Below are positions 63,378 to 64,000 of a DNA stretch of 64,000 nucleotides, one piece after another. Under the pieces are notes generated by a model, which had not been told where the DNA came from, searched no databases, and saw only the letters and a list, made by a program, of their open reading frames with translations. This stretch comes from Bradyrhizobium sp. BTAi1 (GTDB lineage Bacteria > Pseudomonadota > Alphaproteobacteria > Rhizobiales > Xanthobacteraceae), in NCBI RefSeq assembly GCF_000015165.1, contig NC_009485.1, positions 2,644,001 through 2,708,000 on the forward strand, given 5' to 3'. Position numbers and translations under genes: made by a program. The number at the start of each line of letters is the position of its first letter. Within the stretch, counting starts at the first letter, position 1.

Positions 63378-63901
63378 GGCGGGTGTCGACTATCGCGCTC
63401 GCCGCGCTGGCGCTGACCCTCGGACTTGCGGTGGCCGACGCCCGACCACGCGGAGACGGATGGGCGGCCTTCGCCCGCGGCGATTACGTCAGGGCCGGCG
63501 CGCTGCTGGCGCCGATGGCGCAGCGTGGGCACCCGCGCGCGATGACCGCGCTCGGCTACATGTATGAGAACGGCCTTGGCGTTCCGCAATCGTACGATGC
63601 CGCAGCCGAACTGTACACAGGAGCCGCCGAAGGCGGTGATCCGGCGGCCCAGCATCTGCTCGGTCTGAGCTACGACAAGGGCCATGGCGTAAGCCAGGAT
63701 CACGTGCTGGCCTACAAATGGTTGAGTCTGGCAGCCGCCGCGGCACCCGTTCGGCTCCGCGAGCCATACCTGCGACTCCGCAATGCAGTCGCCATCAAGA
63801 TGTCGTTCGAGCAGGTGATCGAAGGGCAGCGTCTGGCGATGGAATGGCATCAGGGACGGTCAGGTCGAACCGGACTGGCCGCGTCGGCACCAGGTTTGTA
63901 G
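63374..63901 (+). CDS. Secreted Sel1-repeat protein
   Basis: This 175-residue protein has a signal peptide (MRRVSTIALAALALTLGLAV, cleavage near ADA) and two Sel1-type TPR repeats: AMTALGYMYENGLGVPQSYD and AAQHLLGLSYDKGHGVSQDH, flanked by half repeats. Such periplasmic scaffolds bind other proteins. The start overlaps the gspD stop (ATGA), so it is probably an accessory or pilotin-like partner of the secretin; this is inferred from position only. Confidence 0.8.
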   Translation: MRRVSTIALAALALTLGLAVADARPRGDGWAAFARGDYVRAGALLAPMAQRGHPRAMTALGYMYENGLGVPQSYDAAAELYTGAAEGGDPAAQHLLGLSYDKGHGVSQDHVLAYKWLSLAAAAAPVRLREPYLRLRNAVAIKMSFEQVIEGQRLAMEWHQGRSGRTGLAASAPGL

Positions 63902-63926
63902 TTGTTCTAATCAGCTGATCTCATAA

Positions 63927-63942
63927 GCGTCATCTTTGACGC
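63927..63942 (+). terminator. Small hairpin after Sel1 gene
   Basis: GCGTCA and TGACGC form a 6-bp stem with a TCTT loop, 26 bases after the Sel1 stop. It is short and lacks a T-run; the remaining bases to the window end show no gene. Confidence 0.25.
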
Positions 63943-64000
63943 GGAGAACGAGGCATTCGCCAAACGGCCCTCCGCAATGAGGTGATCGACAGGATCTGTC

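Noticed and set aside
1..64000. CRISPR arrays, rRNA genes, complete tRNA genes or complete insertion sequences
   Set aside because: No regularly spaced direct repeats, no rRNA-like sequence and no intact transposase were seen; the only tRNA-like sequence is the 47-base fragment at 38006-38052.

Overview
The window looks like chromosomal DNA of a GC-rich alphaproteobacterium, most likely Bradyrhizobium or a close relative. This is inferred from codon use, the dense ABC-transporter/monooxygenase gene content, a tRNA-Gln(TTG) fragment and an integrase remnant of a type I associate with Rhizobiales; no rRNA or other firm taxonomic marker is present. The first gene is cut by the window start. Protein names rest on motif reading only; no database search was run.

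Layout. (A) 1-10570, plus strand: a Liv-type ABC transporter (permease, permease, ATPase, ATPase), then an amidase and an allophanate-hydrolase-like amidase, then a nitrate/taurine-type ABC transporter (ATPase, binding protein, permease) with a chlorohydrolase-type amidohydrolase inside it. Together these look like uptake and stepwise hydrolysis of a nitrogen-rich amide, urea or triazine-like compound. (B) 10595-15967, minus strand: a complete peptide/glutathione-type importer in GsiA-B-C-D order. (C) 16574-28980, plus strand: an organosulfur region with two tandem SfnB-type oxidoreductases, an NtaA-type and an SsuD-type flavin monooxygenase, an amidohydrolase that has lost metal ligands, a ribose-type ABC importer whose ATPase gene is frameshifted, two tandem binding proteins, an alpha/beta hydrolase and a small HTH-like protein. 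(D) 29101-33789, minus strand: two peptide-type binding proteins without permeases around an acyl-CoA-dehydrogenase-like gene. (E) 34091-37629, plus strand: a three-domain rhodanese, an FAD monooxygenase and another LLM flavin monooxygenase. Regions B to E read as a large sulfur-scavenging area.

(F) 38006-38451: a 3' piece of a tRNA-Gln gene next to a broken tyrosine integrase, the scar of an integrated element. (G) 38682-48797: a tightly packed operon behind a sigma-54-like promoter: peptide-type ABC importer, DeoR regulator, hydantoinase/carbamoylase-type amidase, two small-molecule kinases and an inositol-monophosphatase-like phosphatase. (H) 48805-50861: a graveyard with a eutB-eutC deletion fusion, an IS3-type transposase scrap and an ABC exporter cut off inside its membrane domain.

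(I) 50744-58155, minus strand: a 1680-residue protein that joins a superfamily-1-helicase-like region with ruined Walker motifs to a membrane anchor and a C-terminal domain, followed by a membrane-anchored FGE/SUMF1-like protein lacking the expected cysteine, and then a DUF4399 protein. This is the least explained and most interesting part. (J) 59068-63901, plus strand: an outer-membrane porin, a lipoprotein-type secretin (GspD) and a Sel1-repeat protein, probably the start of a type II secretion locus.
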